From Ceriagrion tenellum (lineage: Eukaryota > Arthropoda > Insecta > Odonata > Coenagrionidae): a stretch of 64,000 nucleotides of DNA. Both the position numbers and the translations under genes were made by a program. Positions 48,388-59,860 of the stretch are shown here, one piece after another. Location: positions 77,917,696 through 77,981,695 of the forward strand of contig OY720643.1 of the NCBI GenBank assembly GCA_963169105.1. Reading direction: 5' to 3'. The notes under the pieces were generated by a model. The model did not search any database. It worked only from the letters and a program-made list of their open reading frames with translations, and was not told where the DNA came from. Numbering within the stretch: the stretch's first letter is position 1; every line of letters starts with the position of its first letter.

Positions 48388-51300
48388 TTGCCTAGTACAT
48401 ATCTCCGTTCTTACGCGCTTGTCTAATAAACTCCATCGTATCTCTTAGTTCAATGCTCCATTGCCTTTTTGTTTTGTCTTCATCTCCTCTCCTGTCGCTA
48501 TGTTAAATCCGTACCTTTTCTCCATCCATCTTGACTCCCTCTCCACAAAGGTTTCATCTCTATTCTTTCCTCTTCTGTCTAATGTTTCGGAACCTTTTCC
48601 CGTTCCGCTCCATTTGCAAGAACATCTTACTCCTTTAACCGTAATTAGTCACAGTCTTCCTACTTAAGTTATACCCATATGGGTTTGGCAAAATATCGGC
48701 CCCACCGTAAGCGTCATTTTGAACCAGAAATCTCCAATTGTGTTGAAAAAATTTATAGATTGCCGTTGTTCTGCTGATTTTTTTTACCGTAAAGGAGAGA
48801 TCAGATAGCTTAATAATTTCTGTCTTTCCTCAAACGATGAGGGAGCAAAGACGTTTTCTTCGAAATCGTCCCATCGTAGTCGTTGAAATACTCTGGTTCT
48901 CGCGTTTTATGTCTCCTTGTAACGCCATAAGTAAGATAACCGGTAGCTACAGCAAATATTGTATGCGTACAGCACTTGATTAAACCTAGATTGCTATATT
49001 GCGTGCTTAATCAAGTCATTTCTTGAACCCATCCCTACCTGAGGAATTTTCCATTTCACGGTCGGGAAGTTTAAGACATTTCCGAATATATAAAATGTTT
49101 ATTTATAAACTTTTAAGACCCGATTTTTTCATCTAGTAACAAAATCGAGATTTTTTTAATGCTCATTATAAAATGCTCCTTTATTCAATAGGTTGGATTT
49201 CAGATAAAGCAGTATTATTTTTTTTAAACGAAGTTTGAACAAAAAATACTCGTGTTGAAGCCTATTTATTGAGCATCTAAGATTTTATATGTACTTATCA
49301 TTTAGTAAGGGAGGTCAAAATGCTAGAGAGCTGGGAATATAATGCACGAACGACGAAATTTATTCAATGTTGTACCTAAGTTGTGGTGCATATTAACCTT
49401 TTCGCCCAGTTTGTACCAGTTTTTATGTGAAACCTTGCGAAGGAACGGAAATCCTCTTGGAGCGGGTGAAAGAAATGCTGGCAGGAAAATATGTGATCCC
49501 GGAAGATCCAGAAATCAGTTTAAAATGTGAGCAAACAAGGAAGTAAAGCGATTATGCCACAATAACCCGGCTTGTGGTGTTTCAGAGAATTTGATGGCTT
49601 AAATTTGGGTTAAGAATGTACGACTTTTCGGAAAGGAAAGTCAAAATATATTTGTAATCGCAGTCGAGGCCTACCGTTTGTAAAAATGTATGGTGGTGGT
49701 TATTCTTTAGTAGACCTGTATTTGCACGTAATGATGTGCAAGCATGGGGAAAGTTGTTATTCATTGTGGTCACTTGCGAAAGTCATAGTTCAATTCAGCT
49801 ACTCGCAGGGAAAGATGTGCATAATTTTTTTTTCCATTTTGCAAGTACGACTCCCCGACTTCAATCCTTCCCCCTGTTCTTTAGTGTCTAAATGGGTTGA
49901 AGCCGTGAAAATGGTCTAGTTAATTTTTTCATAATTATGAGACTTGAAAAAATTCCTAAGGCCAATTTTTTCAACAGATTTCTGCGTGTGATCAAATGGG
50001 AGTGGAAACTACCTTTAATACTTGACAGTGCGGTGCAGAAAAAATGAAATGAATATTCGAACTTCCTATTAATTTCTTACTTTCGTCGAAAAAATAATGA
50101 CACATTTATTTGAAGAAACGAGGTGTTCTGACGATAGGTATCAGCCTGCCTCAACCTCTAGCTATTGACGAGGCGAGTCGAATTATTAACCCCTAAAGTA
50201 TGCGATGGATTGGGAATTGATCCTAAGTCGCATCTATATGCATGAAGAAGCAAAGCAGTTGTTAAAATTCATTTGTTGACTGGTCTGTACATTTGATATT
50301 TTACTCTTTAACTTTTCGAACTCTTCGCATTATTCACCATCACTTCACGATGATTGTCACTTGAGTGCGAGGATGTAGTGGTCTCGAGGTATTCCATTTT
50401 ATTGTCAGTATTATTGTGTTGCGTCCAATTAGAAGCTCAAATCCATTATTGAATCGGCCCCAGCCTGAGCAAGGTCGTCTGCGTTAGAAACCCTCTGTTG
50501 GGCGAATTATCATCGACATAAAATATCAAGGAAGCCGCTCAGTTTGTTAAAAATTGTTACGGGTGAACGATTTTTGGCACATGTAATGAGACGAATCTCG
50601 AGGGATAGTTACTCCGTCGAACAGCTAAAGGTATATACAAAAATTCATCTCTCTTCTTACCACTTATGACTACGGCCATAGTAGTACGAGACCCTGCCGT
50701 CCCATCTGAAATCATGAGTTGAATCCGTAATATGTCAGAGGCTGTTCGTTGGATATTCACGTGATGAACGTCATCGTGTAAATAATTTTGTTGTCTATCT
50801 CATCCATGCGATGATGAAAAAACAGCTGTAAAACGTTTTAATGAAGACATTTAATTTACATGCATTTCACGCATGTTCTCTCCCAAGTTCAATTTCTAAT
50901 CCCCATTTCCTCCCTTTTTATGGCTCTCGCACAAACACCCCTTCACACGCAACCCTCGGTCACCTGGCTGGGCAGTTTGTACTCATGGAATGATAGCTGA
51001 GAAAGCGAATATTTTAGCTAAAATTTATGAAAAAGTGTGATTTCTCATTCATTGTCTCTCGAGCAGTCGCTGGCCTGCTTTCTTTAAGGAGAGTGCCTCT
51101 CTACCTGCTGGGACTCAATTGTTATCGTCGCAATCCCCGTGTCAGTTTTCAGCGGTCGGCGAAAATATATACGGACGTATACGTTGCGTATGCTTGGCAC
51201 CGCGCCCCGGCAACATCGCGTCTATCTACGGGTGCCAGGGATTACGTCGGCCCTCTGGAGCGTTCGTGCGAATCGGTGGTTGCCAGCCCCCAAATCTCTC

Positions 51301-51604
51301 CTTGAAGGCGACTTCAGACGTATGCGCTGTGCCTAGAGCGCTAACCTGGGATATTCTGTGCGTTTCATCACGAGAAAAACCGGGGTTTTTCCAAGTTAGT
51401 GTCTCCGATATTTTTCTCTTCGTTTCAGTAAGAGCCTTAGGTAGTTTTCTTCATTCTTTTTATCCGTCATAGACTTACCGGTATCGTAGGGGTATCCAGA
51501 CCCACAGAATCATCCGGAAAGCAAAATAAAAACGAAATTACTGCAGAAATATGTTTTCTCTGTCTTTGTAAATTTGGACTTGGTAGGCTAAAAAACGCCT
51601 CTGT

Positions 51605-51690
51605 AACTTTACTGGTTAACAGCACTCGACCGGAAATGGTGGGATCCGGGTTCGAGTCAGGGTCAAGGCGGAAGATTTTTCCTCTGTGAA
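51605..51690 (+). mobile_element. tRNA-derived SINE head
   Basis: TTACTGGTTAACAGCACTCG (A-box region) is followed at tRNA spacing by GGGATCCGGGTTCGAGTCAG (B-box GGTTCGAGTC) and then GGTCAAGGCGGAAGATTTTT, a non-tRNA body. This is the best B-box in the window. The acceptor stem is not complementary, so it is a SINE and not a tRNA gene. Confidence 0.55.
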
Positions 51691-51804
51691 ATGTCGCTCA
51701 TGAAACTGAAAATATATTCCTGCGACCCGAATTATTTTATGAGCTCCATAACTTCATATATCTCATAGCTATTGATTCCGTGGTTATAAGTTCTTGCAAT
51801 TATT

Positions 51805-52444
51805 ACTTTAACATCTGATATATCGTGGGATATTACACATACAAAACATGTGTGGCAGCATTAAAGAAACTAGGTTTTGTTAATCGTATAATAGGAAGGT
51901 CCTCGCATGAAAGAGTCAAAGAACGATGCTACTTCGCTCTGATTAGGCCACACCTCGAGTACGCCGTGAGCATTTGGGACCCTGGTCAAATAGATTTAAC
52001 CAAAAAAATTAATAAAATACAAAAGAAAGCGCGCTTCGTTAAAAACTGCTACGAGCGTACATATAGCGTTACACAACCGTTAGAGGGATTAAGGTGGGAG
52101 CCCCTAGAGACTCGGAGGCTATACGCTAGGCTTAGGTTGCTTGATAAATTCAGAACTGATATTTTTCAGAGCGACATGGAGAATATTATCATGACTCTAA
52201 CTACATCTCTAGGTCTGACAGACACGATAAAATACGAGAGATACACTGCCGAACAGGTACAAAAACTCGTTCATTCCGCGAACAATAAGCGATCACAATA
52301 AAAATTAAGCTCACTAAATACACTCCTATAATTCATGTCACCATTTCATCTCCAAAAAACTGACACCTTTACACGGCTGATGACCTAACTCCCCCTGCCA
52401 CACGCCCATGCGGCGGCTCGCGGGGTATTATGTAGATGTAGATG
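51805..52444 (+). pseudogene. CR1-like LINE, C-terminal RT fragment with intact 3' tail
   Basis: The main frame (51825-52301) reads LKKLGFVNRIIGRSSHERVK, CYFALIRPHLEYAVSIWDPG, IQKKARFVKNCYERTYSVTQ and GLRWEPLETRRLYARLRLLD, parallel throughout to the copy at 41.4-41.9 kb but clearly from a different source element. The RT catalytic core is missing. The 3' end is CCCCCTGCCACACGCCCATG, CGGCGGCTCGCGGGGTATTA and the tail TGTAGATGTAGATG. This copy has the longest undisturbed C-terminal frame of the group in the window. Confidence 0.88.
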
Positions 52445-52529
52445 CAACTGGTCATCAATGTTGATTTTGACTGGAATAGCCAGCCGCCGTTATGCCTTTC
52501 CGCGCGATATTTCTCATATTGTCTCTCTT

Positions 52530-53085
52530 TCCACCATCTATAGCTCTCTTACTCCCTCCCCTCGACCCGCTTTCCCCCTCCCTCTATCCCCTCTCCCTGC
52601 TAAACTCCCCCTTAACTCTCGACCCTTTCGTGGTCTGTTTTTAGTTGAAGCGTCGGCAATAGTTTCAGCCGTTTTGGGCGGCCCTCTTCTCGCGGACCCG
52701 ATGCCGAGTTCCTCGCTCTCCAAATTCTCCCCTCCCGCTCCCCCCTTCCCCTCCCCTACCCTGCGCCATCCTCCCACATCTCTCCCGCCTCAACACACCC
52801 GCATCCGTCGTTGGGAGACTTTCGGAAACGCCCGTGTCTCTCCCCACTCCTCTTATTTCCCTAGCTGCATTTTCGATGTGTTTGTGCGCGTGTGTGGATG
52901 TCGGGGAAGGGGGGGAACTTGAGCGGGTTAAAATGGTTGGGGAGGAATTCCCCCGTATATCCAGGGCGGGCTCAGTAGCGTCGTTTAATTCGGTTTGGGC
53001 GACGTTGGGCGTAGTTGCTCGTCTGCCGCGTCTGATGTGGGTGCGGGTTTCGTGTGCGCGTGGAGTGGCTTGAGTGTTGTCCTCG
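52530..53085. other. GC-rich, CpG-rich island inside the intron
   Basis: An abrupt GC-rich block in an AT-rich setting. The first half is pyrimidine-rich (CCCTCCC and CCCCTCC runs) and the second half is G- and CpG-rich (GGGCGACGTTGGGCGTAG, GTGCGCGTG). It begins about 85 bases past the LINE tail at 52444. Open frames occur in all directions, as expected of low-stop GC-rich sequence, and none looks like protein. It could be an internal promoter or alternative first exon of the PKC gene, or a GC-rich repeat. Confidence 0.55.
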
Positions 53086-53936
53086 AAACGCGGTCAGGTG
53101 ACCATTTATTAATCGCTTTTTGTCACTTGGGGAGCTTTCCATTCGCTGCTCACGTAGTAGTTGAACAGCGCACTTTCTTTCCGGTAGTTTTAAACGGTGC
53201 ACACTTGACTGCGTACTTCAAATAGACCTAGAGCATAGGTAATCTGCGTTAGACGATGAAATTACGTCGATAGTCGTATCCAGGATTTTTGTTTGTGTGT
53301 TGATTTGAGGAAAGGCATCGAGCATGGAAAATGCTAAGTTTTTTATTACTTTGAATTAAAAATATCTTACGTTTTTAAAATATGTACTATGAATTAATTC
53401 AATTACATGCCATCTTATTTTTGAGAATTTAGGTCTCTAAATTCAATCAGATGCCTTTTCCTACGTTTCGATGTATTTAAACATATTTTTCTGGTCGAAA
53501 AAGTTCCATTAACAAAGTTACAATTATTAAATCAACAGGCGACTTCTCTTTTTAAATTTCCAAAAAAAAATTGAGTCATAAAACACATGGCATTTTATGG
53601 CACAAAAATTGTTTGATGTTGTAAATAAGTGGACGCCGATTAATTTTGTAACTGTATTTTTGTACATGGAACTAGCCCAGAAGGCGCTTTTAATTAAATC
53701 GATACGCAGGCAAAGTAATTTTATAGAGTTCATTGTCCAAAGTACACAAATGTTATGTAATATATTATGAAATCAAATGTTGTCGACAAGAGGATTGATT
53801 GAATCCAATAACTATTTCCTAATAATTTATTCGTGACCATTGCGAATGATACCCACTGTAAGAATGTTTCGCCTGTACACGTCTTTTCATTGCTCGTGCG
53901 TGTTGCATGTTTCCGATCTACGCTGACATCAGCATA

Positions 53937-54292
53937 TTAGGGTAGTTTGAGCGAGATAGTTCCCTACTAGTTTTAGTCCTACTAGTAACCCTACTAGTAG
54001 TCATAATGGAGATTATATGCGAATTATGCGCTTTAATTTCAGTAGCTATCGGATGCAATTAATAAAATTGCACATGTTACTGGTGCAATACTATACTTTA
54101 TATGACTGTTGTAGGTATGCCAATTCTATGCCTGTAAGTAAAAATATCTATAAGAGTCTTTAAATTGACTTTTTTCGCGCGGTACGTTTAAATCTCCTTC
54201 ACAACGGAGGGTTTTTTGTGATCCTGAAAAAAATATGCGGTGCGCGGTGCCTGCGGTGGCAATGAGATTGATTTTTAAAATGGTTGAGAAAA
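53937..54292 (-). mobile_element. TTAAGGTAGTTTGAGCGA family, copy D (inverted, partial)
   Basis: In this inverted copy TTAGGGTAGTTTGAGCGAGA is the element's right end. GTCATAATGGAGATTATATG, TTTCGCGCGGTACGTTTAAA, TCTCCTTCACAACGGAGGGT and TTGTGATCCTGAAAAAA follow, all reverse complements of internal landmarks of copies A-C. The unit CCTACTAGT occurs three times near 53963-53996. The other half of the element is missing. Confidence 0.8.
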
Positions 54293-54532
54293 CATGCAGT
54301 CCACACTTTTACTCCCAAGCTAAGAGCTTGGAATGAGAATGGAAGAGCAGGTTTGTCAAGAGCGTGCCATTCAGTTCTGTTAAGAACCACCACCTCTGCT
54401 CTGGCCCGCAATGCTCCTCTGCTATCAAATTTTAACAATACTTAATTTTCCCACCTCAGTCTGTATTCCTCGACACCTCTCGTAAAGAGTTGGCTTATGC
54501 CGACGCGGGTTCCTCTCCACATTCTCTTTTAG

Positions 54533-54598
54533 AAATATATTTTTTTATTTTATGTATTATTTATTATTTATATATCTATTATATTATTTTAGAAATAG
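54533..54598. repeat. AT-only low-complexity tract
   Basis: About 65 bases almost free of G and C (TTTTATTTTATGTATTATTT continuing with TATATATC-type words). It has no regular period and lies between MITE copy D and the TAAGGTGGCTCTGGC-ended element. Confidence 0.7.
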
Positions 54599-54734
54599 AG
54601 TTTTTGATACAAATCTTACTAAGAGCTCCAGCCGGATTCTATCAGCGTAAGCAGGATTTTTACTACCATTTATAAAAAAGTTGAATTCGTTTTGACTCAA
54701 GTATTCGTGGTGGAACATCCTAAAAATGCGTCCG

Positions 54735-55696
54735 TAAGGTGGCTCTGGCCTCGGGGTCACATGTTTCAGTTTTTCTAATAACTCAAATGTAGAATCTTTG
54801 AACGCCGTTTTGTACACTAATATAAAAATAAAGTAGTGTTTCCTGGCCAGTTTTATTGTATTTCTGCCGTGAAAGTAGAGATTTTATCATGGACTCTTAT
54901 GGAGATACCTCAGATTACATCAGAATAATGCCAGTTTGAACGATAAAGCATATTTCAGATTAAAACTGTTTATAAAGAGCGATAAGACCTAGGAAATAGA
55001 ATAAAAATTAAATTTAGGCATCTTGCCTCCCATTTTCAAAAGTTATTTGCAAAATGCGGTTATTCCATGCAAATGGCGCTGCAGTCGGCTCCTATAGTTG
55101 GACTAATGTGGTCATTAAAATATATTAGGGGAGTAATGTTCATATTTTGTGCCATAATTTTGGTTTTCTATAGGCAACCCATTACATCAGCGAAAGCAGG
55201 TAGGTGTAACTTACTGGAACAAAATCGTTCGATGCCCCTGTTTTGAAATGCAATAATTTACAAAATTAATAACAAACATTTTTCTGTTAAAGATACAACG
55301 CTGAAGCTAACAACATAAATAGCAAACATATTTATCTACCATTGACTGAAATACGGTTGTCGGTTTAAATACGGTCGGTTGGAATTACGGTTGTACGGTT
55401 GAAATACGTTTAAAATGCATGTGTTTGAGTTACGAATTATCAAAGTCGGAGATTTGCTCGAACGCCGTCAAAAACAGGAACTTTTTACGTTACTCCCCCA
55501 GTAAATATATTGAAATGAATTTTAATAATTTAGATTCGCCATTAAATAACGTAGAATTAAATAAGAAAAAATATGATGTGATTCGTTTTTCTGTAGGTCT
55601 TCTCGTAATTTTTTGTTCTCAAACTCGAGTACGCATAAGTTCTGCGCCTACAGTAGTATTTGTCTTGACTAACGTAGTTGAGCCAGAGCCACCTTA
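54735..55696. mobile_element. DNA-transposon-like element with perfect 15-bp TAAGGTGGCTCTGGC ends
   Basis: TAAGGTGGCTCTGGC (54735-54749) and its exact reverse complement (55682-55696) bound 962 bases. No transposase frame is visible, so it would be non-autonomous or decayed. The internal segment 54990-55200 is an inverted relative of the repeat at 58200-58435 (shared GGAGCCGACTGCAG and ATGCCTA-ATTTAATTTT in order), which supports a dispersed element. The ends begin TAAGGT like the TTAAGGTAGTTTGAGCGA family but then diverge. Confidence 0.6.
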
Positions 55697-56457
55697 AAGA
55701 GATATACGAGTTCATAGCGAGCGGGATCCACTTTGAGGTAGTGATATTTACGTTCGGCTGCGTTAACGTGCGTTGACCCTCATTCCGGTCCACGATTTTG
55801 GTGATGAAGAATTATCGACTTTGACGCTTTCCGAATTGAATCAATACTATAACGCTGCATATGTGCATCTTGAATCCTATGTGCTCGTACGTGATTCCCC
55901 TCTCAAATTTTCGATCGTCCCCAAGGGTTAGTGATGAGTGTATGGTGAAGTTCCCCGTGGCAGTTTGCCCTATTGATGATGGGAGTACTTATCGGGTTCT
56001 AAGATTGTCCCCAAGTGGCGTACAGTTCATGCGACAAATTGGGACCGAGGTCGGGGTCGCTTCAAAAAGCTCTCTTATAAAAGGTGGTCGTGGCTTGGTG
56101 GTCGGGATTCGTAGCCCTGGCATCATTGGGGAGAGATGGAAATGCTTATTCGGTGGTAAACGTACGCTATCGGTACGCTCTCGGAAATGCATCTGCAAGA
56201 ATCTGTCGAGGTTTCTGCCTAAACTTCCAATGCTCTTGTCGCTTCCAAAGTCAAAGAGTCTCAATTTGTATTTTACTCTGATTCATGTCTCAATTTATAC
56301 TGTATTTACACTGTAAGGAATATCTGCTTTTCACATTGGAAGGAATGTCATGACAGCTCTTCAGCGTATTACTGCCCTGTATTGACGTGTCATGTATTAA
56401 TATTCATTCTTCCAATTCCATTGTATCAGATTGTCTCATTCCAACCAGATAAATGAA

Positions 56458-56645
56458 TAAACTCCACTTTCTCAGGCGAGAAATCGTAGCACAGCATAAT
56501 GAGTAATGAAGCTCAAATGATTTCGTACTGTCTACAAAATTTTATCAGTCTTGCCTGATGATGACTGCTAGTCAGTCGAAACACGTGTAGCAATAGGTGG
56601 AAATAAAATTTTGTAGACAGTACGAAATCATTTGAGCTTCATTAC
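56458..56645. mobile_element. Snapback insertion: perfect 43-nt hairpin arms, 13-bp target duplication
   Basis: CCAGATAAATGAA occurs at 56445-56457 and again at 56646-56658, directly flanking 188 bases. Inside, 56503-56545 and 56603-56645 are exact inverted copies (beginning GTAATGAAGCTCAAATGATT) around a 57-base loop containing TGCCTGATGATGACTGCTAG and TCGAAACACGTGTAGC. The right arm abuts the duplication; the left arm is preceded by 45 bases that are not repeated. A 13-bp duplication is longer than most DNA transposons make and fits target-primed retrotransposition. Confidence 0.8.
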
Positions 56646-56704
56646 CCAGATAAATGAAGGTTATCTTTATCATACGTTGACCCTGCATCATCATTGGTTG
56701 TTCA

Positions 56705-57200
56705 TTTCTAAGATTGGTTGACTGCAGCCCTCCACCCTTCCCTATCCAATGCTAGTTGTCTTACCTCCTGGTGTCTCTTTCTATGTACTTTCCTCTTTAT
56801 TTGGTCCATTAACTTATTCCTGGGTCTTATATTGGGGACTTTTCCCCCTATTTTGCCTTCAGTTATGTTCTTCACAAGCTAATTGTGTCTCAGGGTGTGT
56901 CCAATCCGTCTTGTTCCTATTTTCTGTATGGTGTTCTATATGGTCCTTTCCTCTTCTCCTTTTGTGTACATTTCGTCATTTCTTATTTTGTCCGTCCATC
57001 TTATCTTCAGCATCCTCCTCCAGCACCAGGTTCCGAATTCTTCGTCTTTTCTCGTCAGCTTTCTCAATGGTCCATGATTCCGATCGATGAAGTGCCGCAC
57101 TCCACACGAATGTTTTCACGCACTGTTACCTGGTTTGTAGCCCTGTCTTCTTTGAGCTTTCTTTTTCCCAGGAACGCCTTGTTAGCTTGGGCTTGCTTTG
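56705..57200 (-). pseudogene. LINE RT C-terminal region, minus strand, decayed
   Basis: Minus-strand frames give KAFLGKRKLKEDRATNQV, then a WCWRRMLKIRWTDKIRND-like run, RIGHTLRHN, LVKNITEGKIGGK, PRNKLMDQIKRKVHRKRHQE and VRQLALDREGWRAAVNQS. This is the same module as in the copy at 25.3-25.7 kb, from a different source element. Multiple stops and frame changes interrupt it. The plus-strand open frames here are antisense shadows. Confidence 0.75.
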
Positions 57201-57722
57201 GCCCTTTTAAAACAGAACTTTCAGTATCGGTAATGTTTTTTCCTGTTTAACAGTAACTAATGGAGCTACAGAAACATCATTAATTACTATATACAGAAGC
57301 AACTTAAATTCCTTTTAAAAGTTTGTTTGTGCCAAATTTTTATTCAGAATTCAGCACGTTGGGCTTTCGTAAGTAACCAGGGATGACTGTAAAGCAGGGG
57401 TTGTGTACCAATGGGGAGTCCCCCTCCCTGAGTTTTCGGGGGAATTGGGGCCATTATTCAGCAAAATGTGATGTTCTGCAGAAGAGGCAAATTTGTAAAA
57501 AATGTTGCACTATTTATTTCGCGGCAATCAGTAATGTTTATTGAAGACCGCAAGAGAACAGTCGTTTCTGAAATGATCGCACCATGTAGTGTTGCGTAAT
57601 CATTCTTAGTTGATTAATTTTATGATTGGAGAATGATATTTCTAAGTATAGTGTAAGAGGAGAATTTATCGATAAAGACCGAGAAATCCTGCTCTATGGA
57701 GGTATGTGCGGAACGCCTGTCA

Positions 57723-57945
57723 TTAAGATAGTTCGATCGAGAAATCAATTCTCCTATAAATCAATTAATTTGGTCTCATTTTAAGGAAAAATACGTCATC
57801 CATCCCAGAATTCCAAAATACCACCTCTTAACCGCACTTCTTTCCGAGATATTTGCCAAATAATACCAGCTTTTTTACGTGGTAAATAGTGGGTGTATGC
57901 ATTCCTAAAAGGCAAAAATAAGTGTATTTTATAACTTAGTATTAC
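57723..57945 (+). mobile_element. TTAAGGTAGTTTGAGCGA family, copy E (5' half only)
   Basis: TTAAGATAGTTCGATCGAGA opens the copy. AATCAATTAATTTGGTCTCA, TTTTAAGGAAAAATAC, TTTCCGAGATATTTGCCAAA and a CATTCCT-type block follow, as in the first 230 bases of copies A-C. Similarity fades after about 57945 and the right half is absent. Confidence 0.75.
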
Positions 57946-58199
57946 ATGGCATGTTGTTGTGGAAGGAAAATTATAAAATTTTGCTTAATTTTTGTCATAC
58001 GCGTACTTCCCTTAGCTGCAGCTTGGTTTCAAACCTTTTTAGGAATTAAATGCATGCTTTTTTGAATGGAAATAGTTTAGATTCGTCCATATTTTTTCAA
58101 TTATTAGTTAAAGACTAGTATTAGCAGGGAAGTTCCAATAAGTCTGTATGTATTAAAAATTATGTTGAAGTACGCCGTTTCCTTAGCGAATTAAAAAAA

Positions 58200-58435
58200 A
58201 TATTGCTTTCACTGGTTAGATCTGGGTTGTATAAAAAATCAAGGTGTACATTGTACAGATTAGTCTGCGAATGCATATATTTTGAATGATCGCATATCCC
58301 TGCCATTGGAGCCGACTGCAGTGCTATTCGACGAATCAACGAATGTCGTCCTCGTTTATTGCAATAATTTAATAGTTCAATAAAATGTGATAGGAAAATG
58401 CCTACATTTAATTTTCTTGAAATTTTCCGTGAGAG
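58200..58435 (+). repeat. Repeat related to the interior of the 54.7-55.7 kb element
   Basis: TTGCTTTCACTGGTTAGATC, CTGGGTTGTATAAAAAATCA, TTGGAGCCGACTGCAGTGCT and AAATGCCTACATTTAATTTT occur in the same order as in the reverse complement of 54990-55200, with many substitutions and indels. Neither TAAGGTGGCTCTGGC terminus is found nearby, so only an internal portion is present. Confidence 0.6.
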
Positions 58436-58729
58436 CTCTCTTTTGAGAAAATTTTTCGCGATAATCTTACTTACATGAAACAGAAAAATTGTATTTTCCC
58501 ACATTTCACTTATTCTTTAATTTTATACGTAGAAATTTCAAGTTAAATTTGCGAAAAATAGCGTAGGAACTCGAAATTATCATTACTTGTTCGAACCGTG
58601 TCAGACTTTGTTAACCATAATTTGATTAATATCCTTCTTAATAGCCTTCAAGACCCTTCGCTCATTATTTCTTGGCAATTTGTCATTGTATCCTTTGAGC
58701 CCTTGGGTTATAGGTTTCAGGAACCTCGT

Positions 58730-58965
58730 CCACGGCACCGTGCGGGAGTGCACGTAGCTCGCGCTTAAACCCTCTACCCTGCAGCAACGCTGTGGCCTAC
58801 CCAGCCACCCCTTCGGGTCGGCCGATTCTTGGAACTCACCCCGTAGTGTAACATCGCCTCGCCGATAACCCCGCCGGCCTGAGTCGCAACCCCCGCGCCC
58901 CCTACCCGTAACCATCTTCCACTCACACTTCCCCGTCCCCGCGCGGAATCCACTCGTCGCTTATA
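58730..58965. other. GC-rich, CpG-rich island
   Basis: About 235 bases rich in G, C and CpG (CACGGCACCGTGCGGGAG, CCTCGCCGATAACCCCGCCG, CCCCGTCCCCGCGCGGAATC), set in AT-rich sequence. A minus-strand frame of about 100 codons crosses it, but its amino-acid content simply follows base composition. It could be a regulatory island, an unannotated first exon or a GC-rich repeat end. Confidence 0.5.
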
Positions 58966-59394
58966 TTGGTGAGTTTCCAGCGATAACAAAAGATATTACG
59001 AAGTAAATACGGACGATACTGATCGGTTACCGGTTTACGACACCCGATTTGACCATGGCCGAGTGATACTTTTTTGTGAAGCGTCCTTTCTGATTTATTT
59101 TCGTGGCCCTAGTCTCTCAATTCGTATTTTGTAAATTTATCACAGGAACCTTTCAAACCTAATCATCAGCAGTCATAAATCCGAATATTGGCTTGCTTCA
59201 GGTTTTATCCGTACTCAGCTAGTTTGTGTTGTTTGCCACAGCCAGTTGAATCTACAAATCATATTAAACATTTTTTAAGCTTGTTAATCTCTGGTGGATG
59301 ACTTCAAACAAATTAGTGCAAACACTTAAGCAAATCGTCGTAACCTCCTTTCAGGAATATCGTACATATTTAAAATAATTTGTTATAATTATCA

Positions 59395-59572
59395 TACTGT
59401 TACATCTGTAGTGATTTTTTGTTACGTGTATTGCTTCTTTGTCCTGGAAGGAAGGTGCCCCCGACAGCAGGCAAATGTCTTAGGTGTCACCTAAAGCTCC
59501 TGTAAACTATTTTTGCCATGTGGTTATGTAAATATTGATCACGTCAAAGGGAAATAAATAATTATTGTTACT
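59395..59572 (+). mobile_element. Probable LINE 3' UTR and tail
   Basis: TACATCTGTAGTGATTTTTT through AAGGTGCCCCCGACAGCAGG, a GTGTCACCTAAAGCTCCTGT run and an AAATAAATAATTATTG end. A GTGCCCNCGRCARCAGGC motif followed by an (AATAA)n tail is seen in jockey/L2-like 3' ends. The coding part is absent. Confidence 0.45.
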
Positions 59573-59599
59573 CCCTGCCAGCCGCCGCATTCGTACGTC

Positions 59600-59860
59600 A
59601 ATTTCAACTTAGACTTCCTTCATGATTTGTCTGATGATTTACATTCATGGTCTTTACCTGTAATTCATCATATCTGTTTCTCCTTCCAATATCGCTACCA
59701 GTTAGCCATTGTGTCGCAAAATGTGTCCGATATGTTTTCGACGTCTTCTCAGAGTTTTCATAATATTTTCTTCTCTCCACCTCTTCGTTGGTGATTCTAT
59801 CCCCACATTTAATCTTCATCAATCTCAGATCGTACCACATCTCCTATTCAAGTCGAAGAT
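59600..59860 (-). pseudogene. LINE RT C-terminal fragment, minus strand
   Basis: One minus frame reads LRLMKIKCGDRITNEEVERR and a neighbouring frame continues ENIMKTLRRRRKHIGHILRH, so a single indel separates them. The order RITNEEV, LRRRR, IGHILRHNG is the C-terminal module also seen at 25.4 and 57.0 kb. Stops follow shortly after. No RT core. Confidence 0.75.

Noticed and set aside
10955..51690. Possible functional tRNA genes at several B-box matches
   Set aside because: None folds into a full cloverleaf with a paired acceptor stem; A- and B-box spacing with a foreign 3' body fits SINE heads better.
52458..52922. Open frame of 154 codons on the plus strand
   Set aside because: It follows the pyrimidine-rich GC island; the translation is dominated by Pro and Ser from CCY and TCY codons, and opposing frames are also open. 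There is no motif or splice context.
55861..56316. Open frame of 151 codons on the plus strand
   Set aside because: No recognisable domain, and an antisense frame of 91 codons overlaps it. Composition is as in the surrounding intron.
56749..57250. Plus-strand open frames of 64-121 codons
   Set aside because: They are antisense to the decayed minus-strand LINE RT segment, whose motifs are recognisable.
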